Positions 1-7,374 of a stretch of DNA of 12,242 nucleotides are shown one piece after another (within the stretch, counting starts at the first letter, position 1; each line of letters starts with the position of its first letter). The DNA comes from Spirochaetaceae bacterium (GTDB lineage: Bacteria > Spirochaetota > Spirochaetia > Treponematales > Breznakiellaceae), in assembly GCA_031255115.1 (NCBI GenBank), contig JAIRTD010000262.1:1-12242 (forward strand), in the 5' to 3' direction. The notes under the pieces are model-generated. The model was not told the DNA's origin. It made no database searches and saw only the letters and a list, made by a program, of their open reading frames with translations. The position numbers were made by a program, and so were the translations under genes.

Positions 1-1
1 T

Positions 2-763
2 AACGCCATTCAGGGCGATGACAAAAGTACGGCCCATAAAAATGCGGTCCATAAAAGCGCGGCGCTTCCAACGCCTGAAGCCATAACAGACTATTTTGAA
101 GCCTGGCTTGCAGGACTGCTCTCCCTGGAAACCATGCCGCGGGACAGCACAGCTTCTGTTTCCGGCTTTTTAAGGGAGCTTGCTTCTACCTTGCAGGAAA
201 AACCGGAAGCTCCGCTTGTCGTCCTTGGGTATGGAGTGTTCCGCCTCCTCAAGCTGATTGCCGGAAACCCGCCGGACGGAAAGGCTGGGGCGGCGCTTTC
301 CGGCCACTGGCAGCTTGACCGCAAACTTGCCGAAGCCTTTGGCATCCTGAATATGGACGACGCAAAGGCGCGCTGGAACGCCGGCCTTGTCAGGGCGGCG
401 CTGGCCTGGGACTGCTGCGCCGGGCAGAGCGGCGCGCCGGTAAAAAAACAGGCCGCCGCGTTCATGCTGGAAAACTACAACAACGATGATTTTAGGCGCC
501 TCCTCGGCGTTAACCGTTTTGACGACATTACCTGGTTCAACAAGGAATGTTTCGAAGACGCCCTTTTCTACGGCTGTCTTTTTAATCTCCCCGGCGCTGA
601 TGATAAAAAGCTGCGGCGCGTCGCCGATATGGAAAAACTTTTCCGCAAGGCCGGGAAGTCGTCCGGGTATAAACTCGACGACCTGCTTACTTTTATTTCC
701 GGGCCTGTGGTATACTCAACCGGTGAAAGTCGTCATAGACATACTTCAAAAAGAAATCGATAA
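2..763 (+). CDS. C-terminal part of an unidentified protein, possibly an alpha-amylase-family (GH13) protein; 5' end outside window
   Basis: The reading frame is open from the left edge to a TAA at 761-763, giving about 253 residues; the true start lies upstream of the window. The only internal ATG of note (134) is not needed as a start because the frame continues upstream with protein-like composition. The visible part is soluble, with no membrane helix and no signal. The stretch LLGVNRFDDITWFNKECFED, coded at about 497-556, resembles from memory the C-terminal tail that follows the catalytic barrel in some bacterial alpha-amylase-family proteins, but no GH13 catalytic motif lies in this fragment, so the assignment is weak. 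Near the left edge is a Lys/His/Ala-rich linker made of two 15-nt units. The last 41 nt overlap the next gene in another frame, and a promoter-like element lies in its last codons. It is certainly coding; the identity is uncertain. Confidence 0.6.
   Translation, partial: NAIQGDDKSTAHKNAVHKSAALPTPEAITDYFEAWLAGLLSLETMPRDSTASVSGFLRELASTLQEKPEAPLVVLGYGVFRLLKLIAGNPPDGKAGAALSGHWQLDRKLAEAFGILNMDDAKARWNAGLVRAALAWDCCAGQSGAPVKKQAAAFMLENYNNDDFRRLLGVNRFDDITWFNKECFEDALFYGCLFNLPGADDKKLRRVADMEKLFRKAGKSSGYKLDDLLTFISGPVVYSTGESRHRHTSKRNR
32..61 (+). repeat. Two 15-nt in-frame tandem units in a coding linker
   Basis: Two consecutive 15-nt units (32-46 and 47-61) encode AHKNA and VHKSA. They share cat-aaa-a and a closing gcg codon. 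The repeat lies in a low-complexity linker of the partial gene. It probably arose by slippage and has no evident function beyond spacing domains. Confidence 0.5.
708..723 (+). promoter_or_regulatory. Candidate extended -10 promoter placing +1 at the GTG start of the AddB-like gene
   Basis: TGGTATACT at 708-716 fits the extended -10 form (TG, one base, TATACT; 5 of 6 to TATAAT). The base seven positions after the hexamer is 723, the G of the GTG start codon. No good -35 is present at the usual distance (688-693 is TACTTT), as is common for extended -10 promoters. It lies inside the coding end of the upstream gene. No Shine-Dalgarno is visible before 723, which fits a leaderless transcript. Chance occurrence cannot be excluded. 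Confidence 0.4.
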
Positions 764-3599
764 ACCCGGAAGCCGCTTTGTTTTTCCTTCCGAAACCGCT
801 TCGTCGCTTTGGGCCCGGAAGGCCCTGGAGCTTACCGGAAAGTGTTCTCTTGCACTGGACCGCTTTCTCGCCTGGGACCGTTTTAAGGAAGAAGCGGTCA
901 GGGCGGGCGACAGAGAAAAAAAGCCCGCTACCCTGGTTATACGAAAACTCTTTGTTGACGCGCTGATACGAAAAAACGCCGCGCTGGTAAAAGAAAAGGC
1001 CGGTTCCGTTCAGGAGGGCCTTCCGTTTAGAACTCTTATCGCCCCCCGGTTTGCCGAAGGCGGGCAGGTCTTTGCCGCTTCCATCGCCGCCATGCTTCCT
1101 TCGCTGAGGTTGCTCGAAGAAAAACGCGCGATTTCTTTGGAAAGCGACGATGAGGACAGGGATTTTGCCGCGCTGCGCGGGGCGTATAACGCTTTTCTTG
1201 AACGCCGGGGCCTTTTTGAACCGGCCTGGGAAAAGCCGCCCCTGAAGGACCGGAACCACGAGTATTATATTTTTTTCCCCGAAGCAATGGAGGATTTTGC
1301 CGAATACGAAAGACTTCTTTGCGCCGAACCAGAACTCATTCATCTTGTACGAAACGATGGGGGAGGGGAAGCCCCCGGCCTGATTCGCTACGGTTCCGCC
1401 CGCGCCGAAATACGCGCCCTGGCCCTTGAGCTATTGCGCCTGTACGAAGAAGAAAAAATTCCCTACGAAGAAATGGCCGTAAGCGTTCCCGGTCTCGAAA
1501 CGGCAGCGCCCTATATAAGCAGGGAACTTTCGCTTTACAATATACCTTACCGGCTCAGAAAAGGCAGCCCGCTGGGGAAGCGCGGGGCAGGCAGGCTTTT
1601 TTCGCTGATTCAAAATTGCGTATCGGAAAATTTTTCTTTTGCTTCTCTTAAAGCCCTGCTCCTCAACGAGGCCATACCCTGGAAAGACCCTGCCACGAAC
1701 AGGGCGCTTATAGAATTCGGCATCAAAAACAACTGCGTCTCAGGCTTTACGGAACACGGCCGGAGCGTTGATGTATGGACCGAGGCCTTTAAGGGAAACC
1801 TTTACGCCGCCACGCTGGGGGCCTATTACGCCAAACTCAAAGCCCGGCTTTTGGCCTTGTGCGGCGCAGCCTCATTCGGCGACATACGAAAGCACTATTT
1901 TGCCTTCCGGGGCGGGTGGGGCAAAAACGACCATGACGGATTTCTTTCCGGCGACGAGGAATTCTGTTCAAAAGAAGCGGATGCGGCGTTGTCGCGGTGC
2001 ATTGTCGAACTTTCCGCCCTGATTGAGCTCGAAAAAGATTCTGATGAATATACTCCCGGTTCTCCGTTTAATTTTTTCTGCTCTCTGTTAAACGAAAAAC
2101 AGTATGTGTTCAGGGAAGAAGACAACGGAATAAATATTTTTGATTACCGGGTTGCGGCGGCTTCTCCCTTTGCCTGCCATTTTATTATCAACGCGGTTCA
2201 GGGAGAGGCGACGGTCCTGTATCAGCCACTTAAATTCCTGCGGCCTGACAAAAGAAAGGCGTTGGGCATAACGGACACAGACGCCTCCAAAACATTTTTC
2301 GGCCTTTCCCGCGGCCTGGTGTACACAAGAATCAGCGCCGCTGACGAAAATTTTTCAGGCCCTGCCCTGTTGCACAGTTTTTTTGCCGAGCAGACCAAAG
2401 ACGCGCCGCCACTGCCCGCTGATTCCTTTCTGGAAGAAAAACGCTGGTGGGCCTCAGGCGCGCCTGTTGCTGGCGTCGCTGCCTCAGGAGCGGCCGGCGC
2501 GCCTGAAACCGGGCTTCACGCAAACGCCGCTGCTCCAATTGCGGCCGCGCGTTTTCCCGGCCGGCTCTTTCCGGTTCAACTTGACGGATTTAGGCGCTGG
2601 CGTTCGCTGCTTTCCACGGCGGAACCCTTTACCGTATTCAAAAAGCCCTTTGCCGGAAAAAGCCGCAAACTTCTTGAAGACCGCGTCAGAGAGATTCAAA
2701 TGGAAGGCGCCCTGTTCAAAGTGTCGGCTACTGACCTTAACAATTTCTTTTTCTGCCCGGTACATTTTCTTTTTAGAAAACTGTTTAGCCTTGAACCTTT
2801 TTCTCTCGAAGCAAAACTCCTTGATGACGCGTCACGGGGCATACTGTACCACGAAATACTCAGGCGGCTCTTTGCCCGTATCAAAAAAGAAGACGGCGTT
2901 TTTAAAAGTGAACATATCGAAAGCTACTGTTTGTGGGCCCTTGAATACGCCAGGGAAGCGGCCCAAAGCAGCCCTGAGTTCCGGGGGCCCCTTGCCGCGC
3001 CCATTCTCGCTTCCCAGTCCAGGGCAATGGCAAAAAAAGTTTCGCTGCTCCTCCAGGCAGAAGAAAAATACTTTTCGGGTTTTGCCGTGGGAGAACTTGA
3101 GGAACTTTTTGAATTTCAGGAAGACGGAATTTTATTGAAGGGAAAACTCGACCGTGTCTCAATCTCCGTTACCGGCGAACCCTATATCGTTGATTACAAA
3201 ACAGGCGGAGCGCCTTCTATCGCCGAAAGTTCTTTTAGCGCCGGTGAAGGGTTAAGAGATTTTCAGATGGCCATGTACGTTAAATTATACGAAAAGCAGC
3301 GCGGCCAGAGTGTGGGCGGAGCGTGCTTTATGCGTATCCGCGATCATGACGCTACCTTTGTACTTGGCGGGCCGCCGGGAAAAAGAGGCGGTAAACGGGA
3401 AGCATATCAGGAAACGCTTGATGTTCTGGAAGAATATACAGACACCTTCCGCCGCGCCCTTAAAGAACTGTTTTTTGCCCCCCTTGCCCTGGATTTTGGA
3501 ACCTGTTTGTCCTGTGATTACAGCGCGGTGTGCAGGACGGTTTTTTTCCTCAACAGCCAAAAAAATCTATCCCGGACGGAGGCAGGTCATGGCGATTAA
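723..3599 (+). CDS. addB: AddB/RexB-like subunit, PD-(D/E)XK nuclease with Fe-S cysteine cluster
   Basis: This 958-residue protein is the likely second subunit of an AddAB-type helicase-nuclease that processes double-strand DNA ends for recombination. The C-terminal third carries a RecB-family nuclease: H710 in GILYHEIL, D810 in GKLD, D824-Y-K826 in VDYKTGG and Q848/Y852 in FQMAMY. C678 (NNFFFCPVHF) together with C928, C931 and C937 (CxxCxxxxxC) matches the cysteine set that holds the 4Fe-4S cluster in AddB and Cas4-type nucleases. The middle region resembles the inactive UvrD-like fold of AddB (around MAVSVPGLETAAPYI). The N-terminus has FVFPSETASSLWARKAL (19-35) where Bacillus AddB has a Walker A, so this subunit probably does not hydrolyse ATP. 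GTG 723 is chosen because no later in-frame start precedes the conserved N-terminus and an earlier ATG at 486 would overlap the upstream gene heavily. An Ala/Gly-rich linker occupies residues 577-610. The helicase gene follows with an 11-nt overlap. The symbol is by family; AddB versus RexB naming is open. Confidence 0.85.
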   Translation: MKVVIDILQKEIDKPGSRFVFPSETASSLWARKALELTGKCSLALDRFLAWDRFKEEAVRAGDREKKPATLVIRKLFVDALIRKNAALVKEKAGSVQEGLPFRTLIAPRFAEGGQVFAASIAAMLPSLRLLEEKRAISLESDDEDRDFAALRGAYNAFLERRGLFEPAWEKPPLKDRNHEYYIFFPEAMEDFAEYERLLCAEPELIHLVRNDGGGEAPGLIRYGSARAEIRALALELLRLYEEEKIPYEEMAVSVPGLETAAPYISRELSLYNIPYRLRKGSPLGKRGAGRLFSLIQNCVSENFSFASLKALLLNEAIPWKDPATNRALIEFGIKNNCVSGFTEHGRSVDVWTEAFKGNLYAATLGAYYAKLKARLLALCGAASFGDIRKHYFAFRGGWGKNDHDGFLSGDEEFCSKEADAALSRCIVELSALIELEKDSDEYTPGSPFNFFCSLLNEKQYVFREEDNGINIFDYRVAAASPFACHFIINAVQGEATVLYQPLKFLRPDKRKALGITDTDASKTFFGLSRGLVYTRISAADENFSGPALLHSFFAEQTKDAPPLPADSFLEEKRWWASGAPVAGVAASGAAGAPETGLHANAAAPIAAARFPGRLFPVQLDGFRRWRSLLSTAEPFTVFKKPFAGKSRKLLEDRVREIQMEGALFKVSATDLNNFFFCPVHFLFRKLFSLEPFSLEAKLLDDASRGILYHEILRRLFARIKKEDGVFKSEHIESYCLWALEYAREAAQSSPEFRGPLAAPILASQSRAMAKKVSLLLQAEEKYFSGFAVGELEELFEFQEDGILLKGKLDRVSISVTGEPYIVDYKTGGAPSIAESSFSAGEGLRDFQMAMYVKLYEKQRGQSVGGACFMRIRDHDATFVLGGPPGKRGGKREAYQETLDVLEEYTDTFRRALKELFFAPLALDFGTCLSCDYSAVCRTVFFLNSQKNLSRTEAGHGD
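2451..2551 (+). repeat. Ala/Gly/Pro-rich low-complexity linker with imperfect 30-nt repeat, inside AddB-like gene
   Basis: Residues 577-610 are almost only Ala, Gly, Pro, Val and Ser. The DNA has GCCTCAGG at 2451 and again at 2481 and GGCGCGCCTG twice, a decayed 30-nt duplication. It sits between the helicase-like region and the nuclease domain, so it is probably a flexible interdomain linker. Confidence 0.5.
3578..3588 (+). promoter_or_regulatory. Ribosome binding site fixing the helicase start at ATG 3589
   Basis: GGAGG at 3578-3582 lies 6 nt before ATG 3589, inside the last codons of the AddB-like gene. It decides the start among several in-frame upstream ATGs (for example 3310) and implies translational coupling of the two subunits. 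Confidence 0.85.
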
Positions 3600-6500
3600 C
3601 GACATACTTGCCGCGCTTAACAGCGAACAGCGCGCCGCAGCCAGGGCAGGGCAGAACGCCGTTGTCGCGGCGGGCGCGGGCTCCGGAAAGACCAGGGTTC
3701 TTGCGGCCCGCTATGCCTGGCTGGTAATGGAGCAGGGCTATAAGCCCGAACAAATACTCGCCCTCACCTTTACCAACAAGGCGGCGAATGAAATGCACAG
3801 CCGTATCTATGCCCTGCTCTCCAAAGAAAAGGACAATCAAAACGCGCGGGAAGCGGTAGAGCATTTTTACAAGGCAAGAATATCAACGATAGATTCTTTC
3901 TGCGCTTCGGTGGCGCGCCTTGCTTCGCGGCATTACGGCATAAGCCCTGACTTTACAAGCGACAGCAGCGCCGCGCGGGATATGGCCATGAACTCGGCCC
4001 TTCCCTTTGTGCTTGACCACCGGGACAATCCCGCCCTCCAGATACTCATTGCGGACCGTAAAATAAAAACGGTCGCCGGGGAACTTTTTGCCGAAACCAT
4101 GCTGCGCTACAGCCCCATTACAAGGCCCCTCGACTTTGCCGCTTTTTTTAAAAAACAAAAAGAAGAACTCCTCCTGCAATGGACAAAGGCAAACAGCGAT
4201 ATTTCTTTGCTTCTTGATGATATTGCCTGCGATATTGAGAACGCAAAAAAAGAAACCAGGTTTTCTTCTGAATGTGCCGAAGCCCTAAAAAAAATCCCCG
4301 AAGTTCCCGGCATAGCCGCTTTGCTTACAACCCCCGAAAGCCCTGATAATCCTCAGGCCGAAGCCCCGGAGCGGGAAAGGCTCTGCGCCTATATCAACGC
4401 GCTTTACAATTTGGGGCAGACCAATTTGCGGGGCGCGTCAGGGGGCTTTCCTGTAGCGGCGGGCCGTGTAAAGGAACTCAGGGAAAGCCTTTGCCCCTTG
4501 CTCCAGAATCTGGCCAATTATGTTCTCCAGGCCGATATTGTCGCGTCCGTCTTCCCCCTTATGGATGAATTTCAGGAACAGCACAACAGACAAAAGCGGG
4601 CCGCGGGGATACTCAGCTTTAGCGACATTGCCTGTATGGCCGTAGACGCCCTCAAGGAGTATCCTGAACTAAGAAAAATTTATAAAGATGAAATCAGGGC
4701 CGTCATGATTGACGAGTTCCAGGACAATAACCGCCTTCAACGGGATCTCATTTTTCTTCTCGCCGAAAAACCTGACCGGAATCTCCGGGGCATACCCGAA
4801 GGAGACGATCTTTGCCCGGACAAGATGTTTTTTGTCGGCGACGAAAAACAGTCCATTTATCGTTTTAGGGGCGCTGATGTATCGGTTTTCAGGGGGCTTA
4901 CAAAAAAGATTCCCGCGCCGAAAGAAGAAAGCTCGTTTTTTCTGCGGTACAATTACCGCTCAAGCGCCGCCCTCATAGACGCCTTTAACCTGGTCTTTGG
5001 CGGCATAAGTCCCGGCGCGACCCTGCCTTCCGGCCCCGCTGTTTTTCTTCCCGGGGAAGCTGCTGATTTTGAATCGTATTATCTTCCTGCCGAAGCTCCT
5101 TCCGCCGCAGAGACCCGTCAGGCGGCGCTTCATTTTTATTTTCTTGATGAAGGAAGAATCGATACAGAGGATGCCGCTTCCCTTGCTCCGGCGGATCTTG
5201 AAGCGGCCTGCATTGCCAGGACCATACGGAACATGATCGACAGCGGCGGCCTTGTCAGCATACGAAACGGGGAAAGGGTAGAAAGCCGCCCCTGCCGCTG
5301 GGAAGACTTCGCGATATTGCAGCGTTCCAGGGGACATCAACACCGGCTCGAAAAACATTTTCAGGATTTCAATATACCGTTTAGCGCCGATCAGCCGGCA
5401 GGGCTTTTTAGCGACGCGCCGATAAATGATATGCGCAATTATCTCCGCCTTCTTGTGTACCCTGAAGACAGACTCTCCTATGCGGCGCTGCTGCGTTCTC
5501 CCTTTATGCGCCTGAGCGACGAAGTTCTTGCCGCCGTCCTGTTAAGCGACAGCGCCGTTCCCTTTGACGATAAAATAGAAGAAAAAATTCCCCCTGGAGA
5601 ACTGGAACAGTACCGTGAATGTGGGCGGCGTTACCGGGAACTGGCAAAAAAAGCCAGGGTTCTTCCGGTAAACGAACTGGTCTCGCTGCTCTGGTACGAA
5701 GAAGGCTACCGTTATGAGACACTCTGGTCTTCTCCGGCCCAGGTTTATGGAGAGCTTTTTGACTTCTTTTACGCGCTTGCGTGTAACAGCGACAGGCAGG
5801 GAAAAACCCTGGTCGAATTCATCGATTATATTGAAGAATTGATCGACAAAGAAGAAAAACCCGACGACCTTTCTTCCGCAACCGAACAGGGTGGAGGGGT
5901 CAGAATCCTGACCGTCCACAAAAGCAAGGGGCTTGAATTCCCCGTGGTGTTTCTCTACCGCTGTGCGTTTAACGCCCGGAGGGAGAGAAACAGCGGCGCC
6001 CTGTGCTTTAGCCAAACCTGGGGAACCTGCATTAATCTCCCCCAGGCCGGCGGACTTCCTCCGGGAAGTTCCGGCAATATTTTCTTTCAGCTTCAAAAAG
6101 AAGAAGAGGCAAAAAAAGAAAGCGCCGAACTCAGGAGGCTGCTCTACGTAGCCATGACCAGGGCAGAAAGCGCCCTCTACCTTACTGCCTCGCTTCCGGC
6201 CCAAACCAAAGCCGAGAGAGAAGCGGAAGGAGACCTCGACAACGAAGCCTATGATGAAGAACTCATCAGAACAAGGCTCAAAAGCCTTGCGGTAAAACGG
6301 GCGGATAAAAAAGACAATTTTTTTGACTTGCTGCTCCCTGTGCTTGTTTCGTCTAACGCGGCGGAGAGCGGGCTTTTTACGGTAAACACGATACCCATAC
6401 AAACACGGCAGGAGCTCTCTGCCGAAACCGGAAGCCCCCTTTATTCCATGGCCCCGGCGGCGGAAAGGGCCGCCCCCCTTTACGAAAGCTCGCCTGTAGC

Positions 6501-7248
6501 GGCGGTCCTGACGCGGTTTCACGGCCATATCCCCGCAAGCAAGCTCAGCGTTCCCGGTTCCTTTGCCAAAACGGATAACGCCAAAACCGGCCACGCCGCG
6601 CAGGACCAGGCTGAACCGGACCAGGCCAAAACCGGCAAAGCCAAAACAGGCCGGGCTGAAGCAGACCGGACAAAAACCGGCCACGTGTATCCTGAACTGG
6701 ACCGCGTGCTTAAAAGCGCGAACATAGACGCCGCTAAATTCGGAACCGTAGTCCACGCCTTTCTTGAGGCCCGCTTTAACGGAACAGCGCCGTCTATTCC
6801 TCCTGCCATTGCCTCCCGGCTCAGCGAAAAAGAACTTGATGTGGTACAGGCCGCGTCGGTGCGCATGACGGACGGTTTTCTGGATTCTCATTTAGGAAGC
6901 CTTGTTCGAAAATCGCTGTTTCGGGAAGTTGAGTTTCCCTTTCTTACCAGGGTAAAAGACAGGCCGTTCATCATAGAAGGAAAAATCGACATGCTCTTTG
7001 AGTCAGAGGGAACAATACATGTGGTTGACTTTAAAACCGACCGGGAAGTTGAACCTGCTGTCCATTTCGCTCAGATTGCGGTGTACGCCCGGGCGGTATC
7101 TGATATTTACGGCAAGCCGGTGCGAAGCTGGCTCTTCTATCTCCGTCACGAAGACAGCGTGGAACTTACCGAAGACGTCAAAGGCATCAATATTGAAGCC
7201 CTGGCAGAAGCGTACATAGAGCGCCGGGACACTGCCGCAAAGGCTTAA
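3589..7248 (+). CDS. addA: AddA/RecB-like UvrD-family helicase-nuclease
   Basis: This 1219-residue ATP-dependent 3'-5' helicase and nuclease should pair with the AddB-like product to resect double-strand breaks for RecA. All superfamily 1 helicase motifs are visible: Walker A AAGAGSGKT (27-35), motif Ia around LTFTNKAANEM, Walker B DEFQD (375-379), motif III VGDEKQSIYRFRG (Q421), motif IV YNYRSS (R457), motif V LTVHKSKGLEFPVV (H777) and motif VI LLYVAMTRAES (R858). The C-terminal RecB nuclease has H1056 (GTVVHAFLE), D1134 (EGKID), D1147 and K1149 (VVDFKTD), and Q1162/Y1166. It lacks the iron-sulfur cysteines, as expected when they are on the partner. The length fits AddA (about 1200). A Lys-Thr-Gly-rich linker at 993-1033 precedes the nuclease. 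The start ATG 3589 follows a strong GGAGG. The gene overlaps addB by 11 nt and ends in TAA. AddA rather than RecB is inferred from the partner; no RecD gene is present here. Confidence 0.93.
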   Translation: MAINDILAALNSEQRAAARAGQNAVVAAGAGSGKTRVLAARYAWLVMEQGYKPEQILALTFTNKAANEMHSRIYALLSKEKDNQNAREAVEHFYKARISTIDSFCASVARLASRHYGISPDFTSDSSAARDMAMNSALPFVLDHRDNPALQILIADRKIKTVAGELFAETMLRYSPITRPLDFAAFFKKQKEELLLQWTKANSDISLLLDDIACDIENAKKETRFSSECAEALKKIPEVPGIAALLTTPESPDNPQAEAPERERLCAYINALYNLGQTNLRGASGGFPVAAGRVKELRESLCPLLQNLANYVLQADIVASVFPLMDEFQEQHNRQKRAAGILSFSDIACMAVDALKEYPELRKIYKDEIRAVMIDEFQDNNRLQRDLIFLLAEKPDRNLRGIPEGDDLCPDKMFFVGDEKQSIYRFRGADVSVFRGLTKKIPAPKEESSFFLRYNYRSSAALIDAFNLVFGGISPGATLPSGPAVFLPGEAADFESYYLPAEAPSAAETRQAALHFYFLDEGRIDTEDAASLAPADLEAACIARTIRNMIDSGGLVSIRNGERVESRPCRWEDFAILQRSRGHQHRLEKHFQDFNIPFSADQPAGLFSDAPINDMRNYLRLLVYPEDRLSYAALLRSPFMRLSDEVLAAVLLSDSAVPFDDKIEEKIPPGELEQYRECGRRYRELAKKARVLPVNELVSLLWYEEGYRYETLWSSPAQVYGELFDFFYALACNSDRQGKTLVEFIDYIEELIDKEEKPDDLSSATEQGGGVRILTVHKSKGLEFPVVFLYRCAFNARRERNSGALCFSQTWGTCINLPQAGGLPPGSSGNIFFQLQKEEEAKKESAELRRLLYVAMTRAESALYLTASLPAQTKAEREAEGDLDNEAYDEELIRTRLKSLAVKRADKKDNFFDLLLPVLVSSNAAESGLFTVNTIPIQTRQELSAETGSPLYSMAPAAERAAPLYESSPVAAVLTRFHGHIPASKLSVPGSFAKTDNAKTGHAAQDQAEPDQAKTGKAKTGRAEADRTKTGHVYPELDRVLKSANIDAAKFGTVVHAFLEARFNGTAPSIPPAIASRLSEKELDVVQAASVRMTDGFLDSHLGSLVRKSLFREVEFPFLTRVKDRPFIIEGKIDMLFESEGTIHVVDFKTDREVEPAVHFAQIAVYARAVSDIYGKPVRSWLFYLRHEDSVELTEDVKGINIEALAEAYIERRDTAAKA
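6565..6687 (+). repeat. Degenerate AKTG-repeat linker inside the AddA-like gene
   Basis: Residues 993-1033 contain repeated AKT(G/D) units, as in AKTGHA, AKTGKA, AKTGRA and TKTGHV, encoded by copies of gccaaaaccggc with few changes. The block separates the helicase core from the nuclease domain. The near-identical codons of the units suggest recent in-frame slippage. It is hydrophilic and probably disordered. Confidence 0.65.
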
Positions 7249-7261
7249 AAAACAGTACAAT

Positions 7262-7292
7262 ATTCTCTGACAATTTGAAATTGTCAGAGAAT
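7262..7292. repeat. Perfect palindrome, 15-bp arms with 1-nt centre
   Basis: The left arm 7262-7276 (attctctgacaattt) and right arm 7278-7292 are exact reverse complements around a single G at 7277. It starts 13 nt after the addA stop codon. The axis carries TTGAAA (7275-7280), a good -35 hexamer. No T-run follows on either side, so a classical intrinsic terminator is not supported. It could be an operator or an RNA hairpin ending the addBA message. It shares the core CTGACAA/TTGTCAG with the next palindrome. Confidence 0.9.
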
Positions 7293-7311
7293 TCCGATTA
7301 TAAGTGTTTGT
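7275..7311 (+). promoter_or_regulatory. Candidate upstream promoter for the dihydrouridine synthase gene
   Basis: TTGAAA (7275-7280, 5 of 6 to consensus), an 18-nt spacer and TATAAG (7299-7304, 5 of 6) predict a start at about 7311. The -35 lies on the axis of the first palindrome and the -10 lies between the two palindromes. The transcript would begin inside the second palindrome. Confidence 0.4.
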
Positions 7312-7347
7312 CAGGTATGGAATTAACTAATTCCATACCTGACAAAC
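7306..7347. repeat. Perfect palindrome, 20-bp arms with 2-nt centre
   Basis: The left arm 7306-7325 begins gtttgtcaggtatgg, and the right arm 7328-7347 is its exact reverse complement; the centre is AC at 7326-7327. As RNA it would form a long stem with almost no loop. There is no following T-run. The right arm contains CTGACA (7339-7344), a -35-like hexamer for the next gene. It may be an operator, a leader hairpin, or a dispersed palindromic element; sequence alone does not decide. Confidence 0.9.
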
Positions 7348-7374
7348 TCAAATCTATGGAGTATAAATCCTATG
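7339..7374 (+). promoter_or_regulatory. Candidate proximal promoter for the dihydrouridine synthase gene
   Basis: CTGACA (7339-7344, 5 of 6), a 17-nt spacer and TATAAA (7362-7367, 5 of 6) predict a start within 2 nt of the ATG at 7372. The -35 is part of the right arm of the 20-bp palindrome, so a protein bound there would block it. A weak GGAG at 7358-7361, 10 nt before the ATG, would serve transcripts that start further upstream. Confidence 0.4.

Noticed and set aside
486..722. ATG 486 as start of the AddB-like gene
   Set aside because: It would overlap the upstream coding region by 278 nt, and the added residues look like a frame shadow; GTG 723 precedes the conserved start.
3310..3588. 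ATG 3310 as start of the helicase gene
   Set aside because: It lies within the nuclease domain of the AddB-like gene. ATG 3589 has a strong ribosome site and the family-like N-terminus.
6565..6687. CRISPR-like repeats
   Set aside because: The units are short, contiguous, in frame and encode a linker; there are no spacers.
5542..6891. Long minus-strand open frame of about 449 codons
   Set aside because: It is antisense to the helicase-nuclease gene, has no recognisable domain, and its composition is that of a shadow of a GC-rich gene.
7262..7347. Intrinsic terminators after the helicase gene
   Set aside because: Both stems lack a following T-run, and one has GC-poor arms; termination remains possible but is not shown.
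7262..7347. SOS (LexA) box controlling the repair genes
   Set aside because: The palindromes do not match LexA consensus forms I know, and they lie downstream of the repair genes.
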